DNA of 64,000 bases from Trichormus sp. M33_DOE_039 (lineage in GTDB: Bacteria > Cyanobacteriota > Cyanobacteriia > Cyanobacteriales > Nostocaceae), in the NCBI GenBank assembly GCA_015296085.1, contig DVDT01000015.1, positions 47,796-111,795 on the forward strand, given 5' to 3'. A program made the position numbers and the translations under genes. Below the pieces are notes generated by a model. That model was given only the letters and a program-made list of their open reading frames with translations, searched no databases and was not told where the DNA came from. This document shows, one piece after another, positions 49,614 through 58,602 of the stretch (position 1 is its first letter; the number at the start of each line of letters is the position of its first letter).

Positions 49614-50042
49614 ATGACAAATTTAACCTTCACTATAGAAGATAACCCTGATCCCGGAGATATTCGGACAGTAATTAGCAAAATCCTGGAATATAACAAC
49701 AATAGCCAGCAGGATAAAGACATAGCTTATCCTCTGAGCGTTTTCATTCGGGATGCTCAAAATGAAATTGTTGGTGGTCTGATGGGAAAAACACACTGGG
49801 GATGGTTGTTTATCTCTCACTTGTGGGTAGCTGAAGGGTTGCGAGGTCAAGGCTATGGAAAACAGCTTTTACTAAAGGCTGAACAAGCAGCAAAACAACG
49901 AGGTTGTAGTCACGCTTACCTAGATACCTTTAGCTTTCAAGCCTTGGGTTTTTATCAACGTTTGGACTATAAAATCTTTGGTGTTTTGCAAGACTATCCC
50001 CCAGGACATGCACGGTATTTTTTACAAAAACAACTTAACTAG
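49614..50042 (+). CDS. GNAT family N-acetyltransferase
   Basis: From the ATG at 49614 the protein is 142 residues with the GNAT core: HLWVAEGLRGQGYGKQLL is the acetyl-CoA loop (Arg/Gly-x-x-Gly-x-Gly), and GCSHAYLDTFSFQALGFYQRL is the second half. The substrate is unknown. It is divergent from agrE, so a link to arginine-related amines is possible but not shown. Confidence 0.85.
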   Translation: MTNLTFTIEDNPDPGDIRTVISKILEYNNNSQQDKDIAYPLSVFIRDAQNEIVGGLMGKTHWGWLFISHLWVAEGLRGQGYGKQLLLKAEQAAKQRGCSHAYLDTFSFQALGFYQRLDYKIFGVLQDYPPGHARYFLQKQLN

Positions 50043-50217
50043 GGGTGTAGCTGTTCAAAACCCCTACATTCTGACACCTGTTTTCTGAGGTTTTTTGTGG
50101 AAATTGTTGACGAATGGTTGCAAAGTCGCCGTAAAACTTGACGATTGGGATTTACTCATTAAAGTTGGTGTAACAATCAACTTTTCTGAAATTAATCTAG
50201 ATAATTATACAGAGAAT

Positions 50218-53200
50218 ATGGCGACTGGTAAAACTATTATCGATGTAATATTTGCAGGGCAAACTACTTTTAATACAAGTTTCATTCCCTCTGGAGCAGC
50301 AGGTACAGTCAACGGTCAACAGACACCTTTAGGTGGTTTATCTGGTGTGACATATGATGCGGTGAATAATGTTTATTACGCAATTTCAGACGATCGCTCC
50401 CAACTTGCACCAGCTCGCTTTTATACATTTACTATTGATCCAGTCACCATTGCCACAACTGGAGTAAATTTTATCAATGTTACTCCCATCACAGATTCTA
50501 ACAACAACTTCTTTGCAACCAATAGCCTTGACCCTGAGGCGATCGCTTTCACGAACAATGGTACAGTTTTTATTTCCTCTGAAGGAGAAGTGAATCTTAA
50601 TGCTGATCGCGTCATCAATCCCTTCATTACAGAATTTAACCTGACTACAGGTGTAGAAGTGCGATCGCTTCCCGTACCCTCGAAGTTTCTCTATGTAGTA
50701 CAGGACACTAATAATAGTGGTGTTCTTGATGCAGGGGATACTCAAATTTCTGGGGTGCGTAATAACTTAGCATTTGAAAGTTTAACTATCACACCCGACC
50801 AACAAACTTTATATACAGCGACAGAAAACGCCCTTCTCCAAGACGGCCCAGTAGCCGCTACTAGCAATACTTCCCGTTCTCGCATCCTGCAATACAATCT
50901 GGTCAGCGGACAGCCGGAGAAAGAGTTCCTTTATATCACCGATGCGACTGTAGTATCAAACCCACCAGGAGGTTTTAGCGAAAACGGTTTAGTAGATTTA
51001 TTAGCTATTGATAATCGAGGTACTTTATTGGCGTTAGAACGCTCTGTGGCTCAGGGAGTAGGTGTTGTCATCAAAATCTACGAAATTAGCTTGCAAGGTG
51101 CTACGGATATCAGTGCCATTGACTCTCTAAATAGTTTGAGTGCTGAACAACTAGCCGCTATTCAACCCGCTCAAAAGCGTTTGCTACTTGATTTAACAGA
51201 GTTGGGGCTACCTAATAGTGACGGTATTCATCCCACTGGTTTAGATAATATTGAAGGGTTAGCTTTTGGGACGAAATTAGCTGATGGTAGACAGTCTATT
51301 GTTCTGGTGGGGGACAATAACTTTAGCCCAAATCAATTTACCCAAATTTTGGCTTTGAGTTTAGATGTAGTAACAACAGTTACCCCCACAGTCGAAACTC
51401 CCATCTTATTAGATAATGATGAACAAGATGCGGATGCTGATGATCCGGCGATTTATTTACATCCTACGGACTCAGCTAAGAGCTTGGTACTGACTGCGGT
51501 CAAGAATGCGGGTTTACGGGTTTATGATTTGTCTGGTCAGGAATTGCAAACAGTAAATCCTGGAAACATTCGCTACAACAACATCGATGTCCAGTATGGT
51601 TTTACATTAGGTGGTCAAAAAATTGATATTGCTGTGGCGAGCGATCGCAACAATGACAAATTAGCTATCTTTAAAATTAATCCTAATGCCACTAACGGCA
51701 ATTATTTAGAAGATATCACCGACAGCAGTATTAACACTATTTTCCAAGCATTACCCTTTGCTCCTGAATATCTTCCAGCAGAACGCAGTGCTTACGGATT
51801 GACAATTTATCGTAGTCCTGTAACTCATGATTATTACGTCTTTGTCAATCGCCGGGAAACTGGAGATATCGCGCAGTTAAAGCTGCTTGATCAAGGCAAT
51901 GGTAAGATTAGTGTCGAACTTGTCAGGAATTTCACCATTACGCCTCCATCTGAGTTTGGAGACGTTGACCCGCAAACTGAGGGGATGGTAGTTGACCAAG
52001 AAACTGGCTATCTCTACATCGGTCAGGAAAATGTCGGAATTTGGAAATTTGAAGCTGAACCAAATGGTAAGAATAATGGTCAACTGATAGATAAAATCAA
52101 GGATTTGGGTGGTAGTAATCTTGTTGACGATGTAGAAGGTTTATCTATTTACTATGGTGCAGATGGCAAAGGTTATTTACTAGTATCTAGTCAAGGAGAT
52201 AACACTTTTGCGGTTTACCGTCGTGAAGGAAACAATGAATTCGTTGGTCGCTTTGCTGTTGGTAATAATGGTTCAATTGATAGTGTTCAAGAGTCTGATG
52301 GTACAGATGTAATTAACGTTTCTTTAGGTGCTAAATTTCCATTTGGTTTATTTGTGACTCAAGACGGAGATAATCTACCTGCGGAAATTGTAGTCGATGA
52401 TGGCGAAGAGGAAAACATCAATAGTAATTTTAAATTTGTGCCTTGGGAAGATATTGCCACCTCCTTCCCAGAGGCTTTAACTATTAATACTGATAGCTAC
52501 GATCCTCGAAATCCAGTCAATCGACTTTCATCAGAAATCACTATTTTACCTGCACTGAATCAAGTTACTGAAGATATTTTTCAAATTACTGGAGGTAACA
52601 ATCTTAAACTCAAAGTTACTTTCTCAAGCTCTAATTCTCAGCAAGTCAATGAATTGGGTGTATTTATAGTTGATGATGTGAATGGCACAATTAACGGTAT
52701 TGCGCCTGGTGCAGCAGGATACACAAATGCAGCTTTAGCTAGAAGTAAAGTCATCCTTTCTGCGATCGCTAATCATCCTAATGGTTTTAATCCTGCTAAT
52801 TTAGTGCGTTTTTTAGAATTTGATGAAAACGCTCATTTGAGATTCTACTTAATTAAAAATACTTCTCAAGATGCTGTGAATGCTGGAAATAGTTCTATGG
52901 GTGACATCATTTTTTCTAGTAAGACCACCCAGAAAATTATTAATTTAGGTGCAGAGGGTTTTTCTCTGGAATGGGAAGACAGTTCTAGTAACGAATTTAA
53001 AGATTTAGCAGTAAAAATTCAAGCCGTTGATGAATCTTTACCTGTGGGAACAAAATTACAAGGAGAATCTCAAGGTGAAGTAATTGATTTGCGCGAGATG
53101 ATTGATACTGTCCAAGCCAATTTCACTGTCTATCGTGAAGCTGATTTTGATAACTTTGTCGGTTTCTACAAAGTAGCTGGTGTAAATGGAGGAATTGATA

Positions 53201-53568
53201 CTAATAATGATGGTGTAGCTGATGTTCTCCCTGGGCAAAGTGGATATATTCAAGCTGCTGTACAAAATCGCATTGCCGGAATTGATTTAACAGTTAGTAA
53301 CCAAGGCACTGCAACGTATACTGGCACGTTGCTAGGTGGTAATATATTTGTACCCTTCATTATTGTTGATGGCAGACCAGATGCTTTAATTGATAGCAAT
53401 ACCAGCAATAATCCTGCAATTTACTTCCCTTATTTGGGCGCAAATACTGATAATTTTGATCATATTCGTTTGTTAGGAAATAACGTCTTTGGTTTTGAAG
53501 ACTTACCAAACGGTGGTGATCAAGATTTTAATGATGTGATTGTGAAAGTTAATTTGAGTGTTGGTTAA
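50218..53568 (+). CDS. Large secreted phytase-like protein: esterase-like, beta-propeller phytase and DUF4114
   Basis: From the ATG at 50218 the protein has 1116 residues. The N-terminal domain (about 10-380) matches esterase-like activity of phytase (LGGLSGVTYDAVNNVYYAIS). The middle (about 395-740) is a beta-propeller phytase with its signature DADADDPAIYLHP and RYNNIDVQYGF. The C-terminus has DUF4114-type segments, one ending FGFEDLPNGGDQDFNDVIVK. It should release phosphate from phytate or similar compounds outside the cell. No Sec signal is visible, so a type I system is inferred. A GTG at 50095 would add 41 unlikely residues. Confidence 0.88.
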   Translation: MATGKTIIDVIFAGQTTFNTSFIPSGAAGTVNGQQTPLGGLSGVTYDAVNNVYYAISDDRSQLAPARFYTFTIDPVTIATTGVNFINVTPITDSNNNFFATNSLDPEAIAFTNNGTVFISSEGEVNLNADRVINPFITEFNLTTGVEVRSLPVPSKFLYVVQDTNNSGVLDAGDTQISGVRNNLAFESLTITPDQQTLYTATENALLQDGPVAATSNTSRSRILQYNLVSGQPEKEFLYITDATVVSNPPGGFSENGLVDLLAIDNRGTLLALERSVAQGVGVVIKIYEISLQGATDISAIDSLNSLSAEQLAAIQPAQKRLLLDLTELGLPNSDGIHPTGLDNIEGLAFGTKLADGRQSIVLVGDNNFSPNQFTQILALSLDVVTTVTPTVETPILLDNDEQDADADDPAIYLHPTDSAKSLVLTAVKNAGLRVYDLSGQELQTVNPGNIRYNNIDVQYGFTLGGQKIDIAVASDRNNDKLAIFKINPNATNGNYLEDITDSSINTIFQALPFAPEYLPAERSAYGLTIYRSPVTHDYYVFVNRRETGDIAQLKLLDQGNGKISVELVRNFTITPPSEFGDVDPQTEGMVVDQETGYLYIGQENVGIWKFEAEPNGKNNGQLIDKIKDLGGSNLVDDVEGLSIYYGADGKGYLLVSSQGDNTFAVYRREGNNEFVGRFAVGNNGSIDSVQESDGTDVINVSLGAKFPFGLFVTQDGDNLPAEIVVDDGEEENINSNFKFVPWEDIATSFPEALTINTDSYDPRNPVNRLSSEITILPALNQVTEDIFQITGGNNLKLKVTFSSSNSQQVNELGVFIVDDVNGTINGIAPGAAGYTNAALARSKVILSAIANHPNGFNPANLVRFLEFDENAHLRFYLIKNTSQDAVNAGNSSMGDIIFSSKTTQKIINLGAEGFSLEWEDSSSNEFKDLAVKIQAVDESLPVGTKLQGESQGEVIDLREMIDTVQANFTVYREADFDNFVGFYKVAGVNGGIDTNNDGVADVLPGQSGYIQAAVQNRIAGIDLTVSNQGTATYTGTLLGGNIFVPFIIVDGRPDALIDSNTSNNPAIYFPYLGANTDNFDHIRLLGNNVFGFEDLPNGGDQDFNDVIVKVNLSVG

Positions 53569-53632
53569 TTATTAGTTATTAGTCATTAGTTACTTTCAGC
53601 CATCTCAATCTTATTTCTCTATGACTTCCTAA

Positions 53633-54064
53633 CTATGATGCACGAGCATGATATTTCTGCTGGATAATTCCTTTTAAAATACGTTTGAGAGCAGCTTTTT
53701 TAATTAACTTCAGGGCTTGTTTTGCATCTAGCCAGCGTCGATATCTTTTACTAGCTTCTGGATAGTTACTACTAACTATTTCGACTGGTAGTAAATACAT
53801 TTTTACTTGGTAGATTTTACCTCGTTTACGATATTTATAACTACCTAATTTATTAGCTTCTACTTGACCAATTACTCCTGCTTCTTCCCATGCTTCTTTA
53901 GCAGCTGAGGCAGGCGGAGTCATACCATTGACAATCCCTCCTTTGGGCATTACCCAACGTTGGCGATCGCTTGATGTAACTAGTAATATTTCGACTCTGC
54001 CATTTCTGACTCTATAGGGAATTACACCAGACTGCTTAAAGACTTTGCTCACTTTTCGACTCAT
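53633..54064 (-). CDS. Nudix hydrolase (DIPP-like)
   Basis: The 143-residue protein has a Nudix box, GGIVNGMTPPASAAKEAWEE followed by AGV. The catalytic EExG core is intact, but the box has Met in place of the usual first Glu and Lys in place of the usual Arg. The preceding RQRWVMPKGG and the small size resemble diphosphoinositol-polyphosphate/diadenosine hydrolases. It is convergent with the phytase-like gene, and a shared phosphate theme is only suggestive. Confidence 0.82.
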   Translation of the reverse strand: MSRKVSKVFKQSGVIPYRVRNGRVEILLVTSSDRQRWVMPKGGIVNGMTPPASAAKEAWEEAGVIGQVEANKLGSYKYRKRGKIYQVKMYLLPVEIVSSNYPEASKRYRRWLDAKQALKLIKKAALKRILKGIIQQKYHARAS

Positions 54065-54540
54065 AGCAATACTCTCTCTTTGTGACTGTTTTTGTGTACG
54101 CTGTTTACTCCAAAATACGGAGATTCAATAACGGATGAATTTTAGTAAAGATATGTTTTATCTTATTAAAACTGATCCATACCATAAACTGATGTGAATT
54201 TTCTGAATAAAATTACGCAAAAAATTCAGATTGCAGTCATGTGAAGCAAGTTTCTCCGTTCAGCCACCCATGAAACTACTGCACAAAGACAGACATCAAT
54301 ACGCGATCGCCCATAACAAAGTCAGAAACATTACTCTCTAGTACCAAGCGACGCAAATAAACACACTATCTGAAAATAGGCAAACAGCCGACACAATAAG
54401 CATTCTTTCTTGTTCTTTTTACCTTTGACCTTTTACCCTTCTTTAAGAAAGACTACGCCAACGGGTGAATCTAGAAGCATCGCTCATGCCATTTCCTTGA
54501 TGCCGAGAAACCTGTCCACCACAATGGCTCATTTTTTTCT
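54065..54540. other. Gene-free spacer
   Basis: The 475 bases between the Nudix gene start and the 3' end of the TetR fusion gene (both minus) have no convincing frame. A pyrimidine-rich stretch near 54410-54440 resembles those seen after the FG-GAP gene. Nothing else is recognised. Confidence 0.45.
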
Positions 54541-55740
54541 TCACACAAGCTTTTGATCTAATCGAGTTGCTTGTTCTAAAGCGGCTTTTTCTTTGGCTCT
54601 ATAAGCGTAGGGTTGTAATTGAATGCGATCGCAACCCGTTAAAATGCTCAAGTTTTCTAAACTCACTCCCCGCATGAGCATTTCTACGCGCCAAGTATGT
54701 TGTGCTTGAGTAATTTCTGGTGATTGTCCTTGAGGTGTTAACAATCCATGCGTCCAGATTTGCCAACGCGTCAACACCTCTGATTCAGTAATTGGTGTAC
54801 CGACTGTATCTAGAAACATTGCCGTCTGGCTATCTTTACGGCTTTTCAGGTATTTAGTAACAGGATTATCGGTGTAAGAACCATAGCGTTTACCCAAAAT
54901 CCATTGATTTACAGGTACTTGTCGCACATATCCAGGGGTTGTAACTTGCAGAAAATGACCATTAGCATCATATATTTGCTGGTTGCGCTGTAAATTGACG
55001 ATTTCAGTTAAAGATAAACCAGCCGCAAATAATAAGTAAGCGATCGCATAATCTTGCAATCCCGATTTTTTAGCTTGCTGCAAAATTGTGTGAACTAAAA
55101 CCCCAGGTAAATCAGCTATTTCTTGAGTATTTTTCGTATTTGATGACATTGCACCATGCAGAAATAACTCTACTAAATTCTCTAGAAAATCATCTCGACT
55201 TTCCCACAGTTCATGAAATTCGCTCGTAAATTCAATTACCGCATAACCCAAAATCATGCCATTGAGAAAACTAGCCAATTTTTCTGCTGGTAGATAGGTG
55301 TGTAAATCTCCCTGTTGAATCACAGTAGCTAAGTATTCAGCGACGTAACGATTCGCCTCAGTTAACCCTCGTCCCAAAGCACGACGATTTTCCGCCGGAA
55401 ATTGGTCAGCTTCTCCCACCACAGAACGCACCAATTCTGGCATTCTCTCCAATGCCTGTAAAGTGTCACTTGCATAATCTTTCAAGGCTTGATAAACATC
55501 ACCAGGAGGCGTAGCTCGTCTGACCAGGGACTCACCTAAATTAGTAAAAGATGCTGATTCTTCCAGTACAGCTAACAATAAACCATGTTTATTCCCAAAA
55601 TTGCGAAATAATGTCACTTCGTTTACTGCTGCTTTTTCAGCTATTTGGCGGGTGGTAGTGGCACTCACTCCTTGAGCAGTAAACAACTCCAATGCTGCTT
55701 GAATTAAACGTTGACGGGTGGAAACAGGTTGAGATGTCAT
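54541..55740 (-). CDS. TetR-family regulator fused to a degenerate tyrosine-recombinase-like domain
   Basis: The 399-residue protein is twice the usual TetR length. Residues 8-55 are a TetR helix-turn-helix (TTTRQIAEKAAVNEVTLFRN) and 60-195 the usual ligand domain. Residues about 205-395 look like a tyrosine recombinase fold: YLLFAAGLSLTEIVNLQ resembles the GLRxSEL helix and GVSLENLSILTGC...YAYRAKE the last helices. The catalytic residues are replaced (Arg to Ser, His to Thr, Arg to Gln, His to Cys), so it is not expected to cut DNA. Palindromes at its own promoter and a desaturase gene transcribed away suggest the target. The fold call is by eye. Confidence 0.75.
   Translation of the reverse strand: MTSQPVSTRQRLIQAALELFTAQGVSATTTRQIAEKAAVNEVTLFRNFGNKHGLLLAVLEESASFTNLGESLVRRATPPGDVYQALKDYASDTLQALERMPELVRSVVGEADQFPAENRRALGRGLTEANRYVAEYLATVIQQGDLHTYLPAEKLASFLNGMILGYAVIEFTSEFHELWESRDDFLENLVELFLHGAMSSNTKNTQEIADLPGVLVHTILQQAKKSGLQDYAIAYLLFAAGLSLTEIVNLQRNQQIYDANGHFLQVTTPGYVRQVPVNQWILGKRYGSYTDNPVTKYLKSRKDSQTAMFLDTVGTPITESEVLTRWQIWTHGLLTPQGQSPEITQAQHTWRVEMLMRGVSLENLSILTGCDRIQLQPYAYRAKEKAALEQATRLDQKLV
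55461..55471. promoter_or_regulatory. Third AAGTGnCACTT palindrome, inside the TetR gene
   Basis: AAGTGTCACTT with flank TGCAT lies within the TetR coding region, about 270 bases inside the gene. It matches the inverted complement of the upstream sites, so it may act as an auxiliary operator. A chance occurrence is possible because codons impose it partly. Confidence 0.4.
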
Positions 55741-55746
55741 AAAAAA

Positions 55747-55764
55747 ATGTAAGTGACACTTGCA
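55747..55764. promoter_or_regulatory. Putative TetR operator 1
   Basis: ATGTAAGTGACACTTGCA contains the perfect palindrome AAGTG-A-CACTT and lies 7 bases before the TetR start codon, where a repressor would block its own transcription. It is repeated nearly exactly 48 bases away. Confidence 0.6.
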
Positions 55765-55794
55765 CAGGAAAACATAAAACTGTTAGCATGGCAA

Positions 55795-55812
55795 ATGTAA
55801 GTGATACTTGCT
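55795..55812. promoter_or_regulatory. Putative TetR operator 2
   Basis: ATGTAAGTGATACTTGCT is a 16-of-18 copy of operator 1 in the same orientation, 48 bases apart (start to start), and lies 110 bases before the desaturase ATG. The pair in the divergent spacer suits control of both genes by one regulator. Confidence 0.6.
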
Positions 55813-55921
55813 CTAGTCTACTGTAATGAAATCAGTTGCTGAGTGGATAAATCCCTTGTGGGCTATGTAATGCAATAGATATCAGAGCAAATCTTTACAT
55901 GAACCATCGACAGGAATTGTT

Positions 55922-56773
55922 ATGACCGCAAAACATCTAGCGATCGCCTCTGAAAGAGAAACACCACTGCGTATCAGGTGGATAAATGTGGCATTTTTTG
56001 GGATTATTCATGCCTTAGCTTTATTAGCACCTTGGTTTTTCTCTTGGTCAGCATTGGGTTTGCTGTTGTTTCTACACTGGTTGTTTGGCAGTATTGGTAT
56101 CTGCTTGGGATATCACCGCTTACTTAGCCATAAGAGTTTTCAAGTACCTAAATGGTTGGAATATGCGATCGCTCTCATTGGCGCATTAGCTTTACAAGGC
56201 GGGCCAATTTTTTGGGTGGGAGGACACCGCCAACATCACGCCCACACTGAAGACATCAATCTAGATCCTTACTCTGCCAAGCGTGGCTTTTGGTGGAGTC
56301 ATATGTTGTGGATCTTATATCCTCGTTCTGAGTTCTTTGCTCATGAAACCTATCAAAAATACGCCCCTGATTTAGCAAGACAACCTTTTTATCGCTGGTT
56401 AGACCGCTATTTTCTCCTCTTGCAAATTCCGATGGGATTGTTGCTGTATGCGTTGGGAGGATGGCCTTTTGTCATCTATGGGATGTTTCTCAGAGCCGTA
56501 TTACTGTGGCATTGTACTTGGTTCGTCAACTCTGCAACTCATATGTGGGGTTATCGCACCTTTGATGCTGATGATAATGCACGTAATCTTTGGTGGGTGT
56601 CCATCGTTACCTACGGCGAAGGCTGGCACAACAACCATCATACTTATCCCCACGTAGCCAAAGCCGGTTTCCAGTGGTGGGAGATTGATGTTACTTGGTG
56701 GAGTATTAAGCTTTTACAAACTCTAGGTTTAGCCAAAAAAGTCATATTACCCCCATCTTTGAGTAGGGAGTAG
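55922..56773 (+). CDS. desC: Membrane acyl-lipid delta-9 type fatty-acid desaturase
   Basis: The 283-residue protein has four membrane helices and all three histidine boxes of membrane desaturases: HRLLSH, HRQHHAHTED and HNNHHTYPH. The overall pattern (GYHRLLSHKSF, NSATHMWGY) is that of DesC-like delta-9 desaturases, which introduce the first double bond into stearoyl chains using ferredoxin. The substrate position is inferred from the type. The divergent TetR fusion and paired palindromes suggest ligand-dependent control of membrane fluidity. Confidence 0.88.
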   Translation: MTAKHLAIASERETPLRIRWINVAFFGIIHALALLAPWFFSWSALGLLLFLHWLFGSIGICLGYHRLLSHKSFQVPKWLEYAIALIGALALQGGPIFWVGGHRQHHAHTEDINLDPYSAKRGFWWSHMLWILYPRSEFFAHETYQKYAPDLARQPFYRWLDRYFLLLQIPMGLLLYALGGWPFVIYGMFLRAVLLWHCTWFVNSATHMWGYRTFDADDNARNLWWVSIVTYGEGWHNNHHTYPHVAKAGFQWWEIDVTWWSIKLLQTLGLAKKVILPPSLSRE

Positions 56774-56802
56774 AGAGTGATTATAAACTCAGTCATGAAT
56801 TT

Positions 56803-57327
56803 TTAGTCACGAATTAGTCTCTCATGGTGAAGCAACCAACGCTTACGTTCTATTCCGCCTGCGTATCCTGTGAGTTGATTGTTAGCACCAATCACCCGAT
56901 GACAGGGAAGGACGATAGCAATTGGATTGAGTGAATTAGCCAAGCCGACAGCACGATAAGCCGTCGGCTTATTAATTTTGGCTGCTAGTTCACCGTAAGA
57001 AATAGTAGTTCCCCAAGGAATAGTTTGTAATGCAAGCCACACTTGCTGCTGAAATGCAGTACCGCCAGTATCTACGGGAATATTTTGGAAGCTATGGCTT
57101 AGGCTTTGCCTGTCGTAAACATCACCTTTAAAATAAGCTGCAATCTGACTACTAAATCCCTGTGGATTTTTCACATTTTGCAAAGAAAATTTACCATAAC
57201 GTTTTTGAAGCAGTTTCAACATTCGTTCTTCATTATCAGCAAAGTCAAGGGCGCAAAGTTTTTCCCCATTAGAGACAATTGAGATTGTCCCGATTTCTGA
57301 ACTGATTTTGTCAATTAATAATTGCAT
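56803..57327 (-). CDS. ogt: Methylated-DNA-protein-cysteine S-methyltransferase
   Basis: The 174-residue protein has the acceptor motif VLPCHRVIGANNQLTGYAGG with the reactive Cys. The preceding QQQVWLALQTIPWGTTISYG and RAVGLANSLNP are the DNA-binding helix and Arg finger. It removes alkyl groups from O6-guanine in a single-turnover reaction. It is convergent with the desaturase gene. Confidence 0.94.
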   Translation of the reverse strand: MQLLIDKISSEIGTISIVSNGEKLCALDFADNEERMLKLLQKRYGKFSLQNVKNPQGFSSQIAAYFKGDVYDRQSLSHSFQNIPVDTGGTAFQQQVWLALQTIPWGTTISYGELAAKINKPTAYRAVGLANSLNPIAIVLPCHRVIGANNQLTGYAGGIERKRWLLHHERLIRD

Positions 57328-57776
57328 GGTATTTGTTTATATCCCGTATTTCTATTCTGCTATGACTACCATCGGATGATTCAATGGGTGGTTTTGCGCG
57401 ATCGCCACGGAGAATTGCTAGCAGGGCAAATTGTGGCAATGGTTTAAAAAAAGATTTAGAACTCAAAAACTCTGTTGATACTCATGCGAATATACCTGAA
57501 TATTGGGTTTCAATTTTGTCTACCAAACAAATAATTTCGTTTTGATAACCCTAACATGGACAGTAAAGACAAGTATAAACAATTACAAAGATAATTATTA
57601 CACCGTTGGTATTTTTAGATATTCATATGTCAGTCGAGAGGCTATTGGTGAGAGTCTGAGTCAATTATAGAGAGATATTTTTATACTTAAATAAACGTAA
57701 ATTTAGTTCGGTAATGAGATGAAATATACTGGTGAAGACCAACGGCTTCATCTACTTAGCAACAGCCGCAAACAGT
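57328..57776. other. Divergent spacer
   Basis: About 450 bases separate ogt and the kinase-like gene. The region is AT-rich apart from a short GC-richer stretch near 57390-57430. No gene, RNA or clear operator was recognised. Confidence 0.45.
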
Positions 57777-58478
57777 ATGAATGAGCATATAGATCGACTG
57801 ATTGAAAGTATTCATCAAGAGCTACTGCCCCAATTTAAAGTCCAAAGCGTGAATCCTCACGATCCCGTGGAAGTTAGCTATCTTCCCCATCCTTGGCAGT
57901 TAATTGGTAGGGGTAACTATGCGGCGGTGGTTAATCACCCTGAATACCAGGATGTGGTAGTCAAAATTTATGCACCTGGAAGACCAGGATTTTCAGAAGA
58001 AGTAGAGGTGTATCGTCGTCTCGGTTCTCACCCAGCATTTTCGGAATGTCTATATGCACAAGATGACTGTTTAGTCCTCAAACGATTATACGGTGTGACT
58101 CTATACGACTGTATTCAACGCGGTTTGCGTATCCCCAAACAGGTAATTCAAGATATTGATCAGGCTCTAGATTATGCTCGTCAGCGTGGACTTTATCCCC
58201 ACGACGTTCACGGGCGTAATGTGATGATGTATGAAGGTAGAGGTTTAGTAGTAGATATTTCTGACTTTCTTCATCAGGAAAAATGTTCTAAATGGGATAA
58301 TCTCAAGCGAGCCTATTACTGGGTATATCGTCCCATCCTGTCACCACTACGACTGAAGATTCCTTACTTTTTACTTAATTTTGTTCGTAAAACTTATCGC
58401 TGCTTTACTGTTTTAAAAGATAAAACACGGAAATCAGTAAGTCAAAGTTCCTCTGCTTCCCTAACCACTCGGAGTTAG
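57777..58478 (+). CDS. Protein-kinase-fold protein, atypical
   Basis: From the ATG at 57777 the protein is 233 residues. It shows a glycine loop (LIGRGNYAAVV), the ATP-lysine (VVVKIY), a hinge-like CLVLKRLYGVTLYDCI, and a catalytic loop GLYPHDVHGRNVMM in place of HRDxxxxN. The metal-binding motif is VVDISDF instead of DFG. This suits small atypical Ser/Thr kinases, related in pattern to RIO/ABC1-like folds. The last 50 residues are basic and may be membrane-facing. The substrate is unknown. An upstream GTG at 57732 is less likely. Confidence 0.7.
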   Translation: MNEHIDRLIESIHQELLPQFKVQSVNPHDPVEVSYLPHPWQLIGRGNYAAVVNHPEYQDVVVKIYAPGRPGFSEEVEVYRRLGSHPAFSECLYAQDDCLVLKRLYGVTLYDCIQRGLRIPKQVIQDIDQALDYARQRGLYPHDVHGRNVMMYEGRGLVVDISDFLHQEKCSKWDNLKRAYYWVYRPILSPLRLKIPYFLLNFVRKTYRCFTVLKDKTRKSVSQSSSASLTTRS

Positions 58479-58602
58479 AAGCAGATAAAAGTCAAGAGAA
58501 AGAAGCATTTTCATGGAAAATCATGAGTAAGTTGGTTAATAGTGTGTAAACAAAATGCTAGTTTGGGAAACTGTGACCCCAAATTTCAAGGAATATTAAC
58601 CA

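Noticed and set aside
50095..50217. N-terminal extension of the phytase-like protein
   Set aside because: The extra 41 residues show no signal peptide or conserved pattern. The ATG at 50218 begins the domain.
54541..55740. Integrase of a mobile element
   Set aside because: The recombinase-like part is fused to TetR and lacks catalytic residues. No att sites or tRNA gene are seen.
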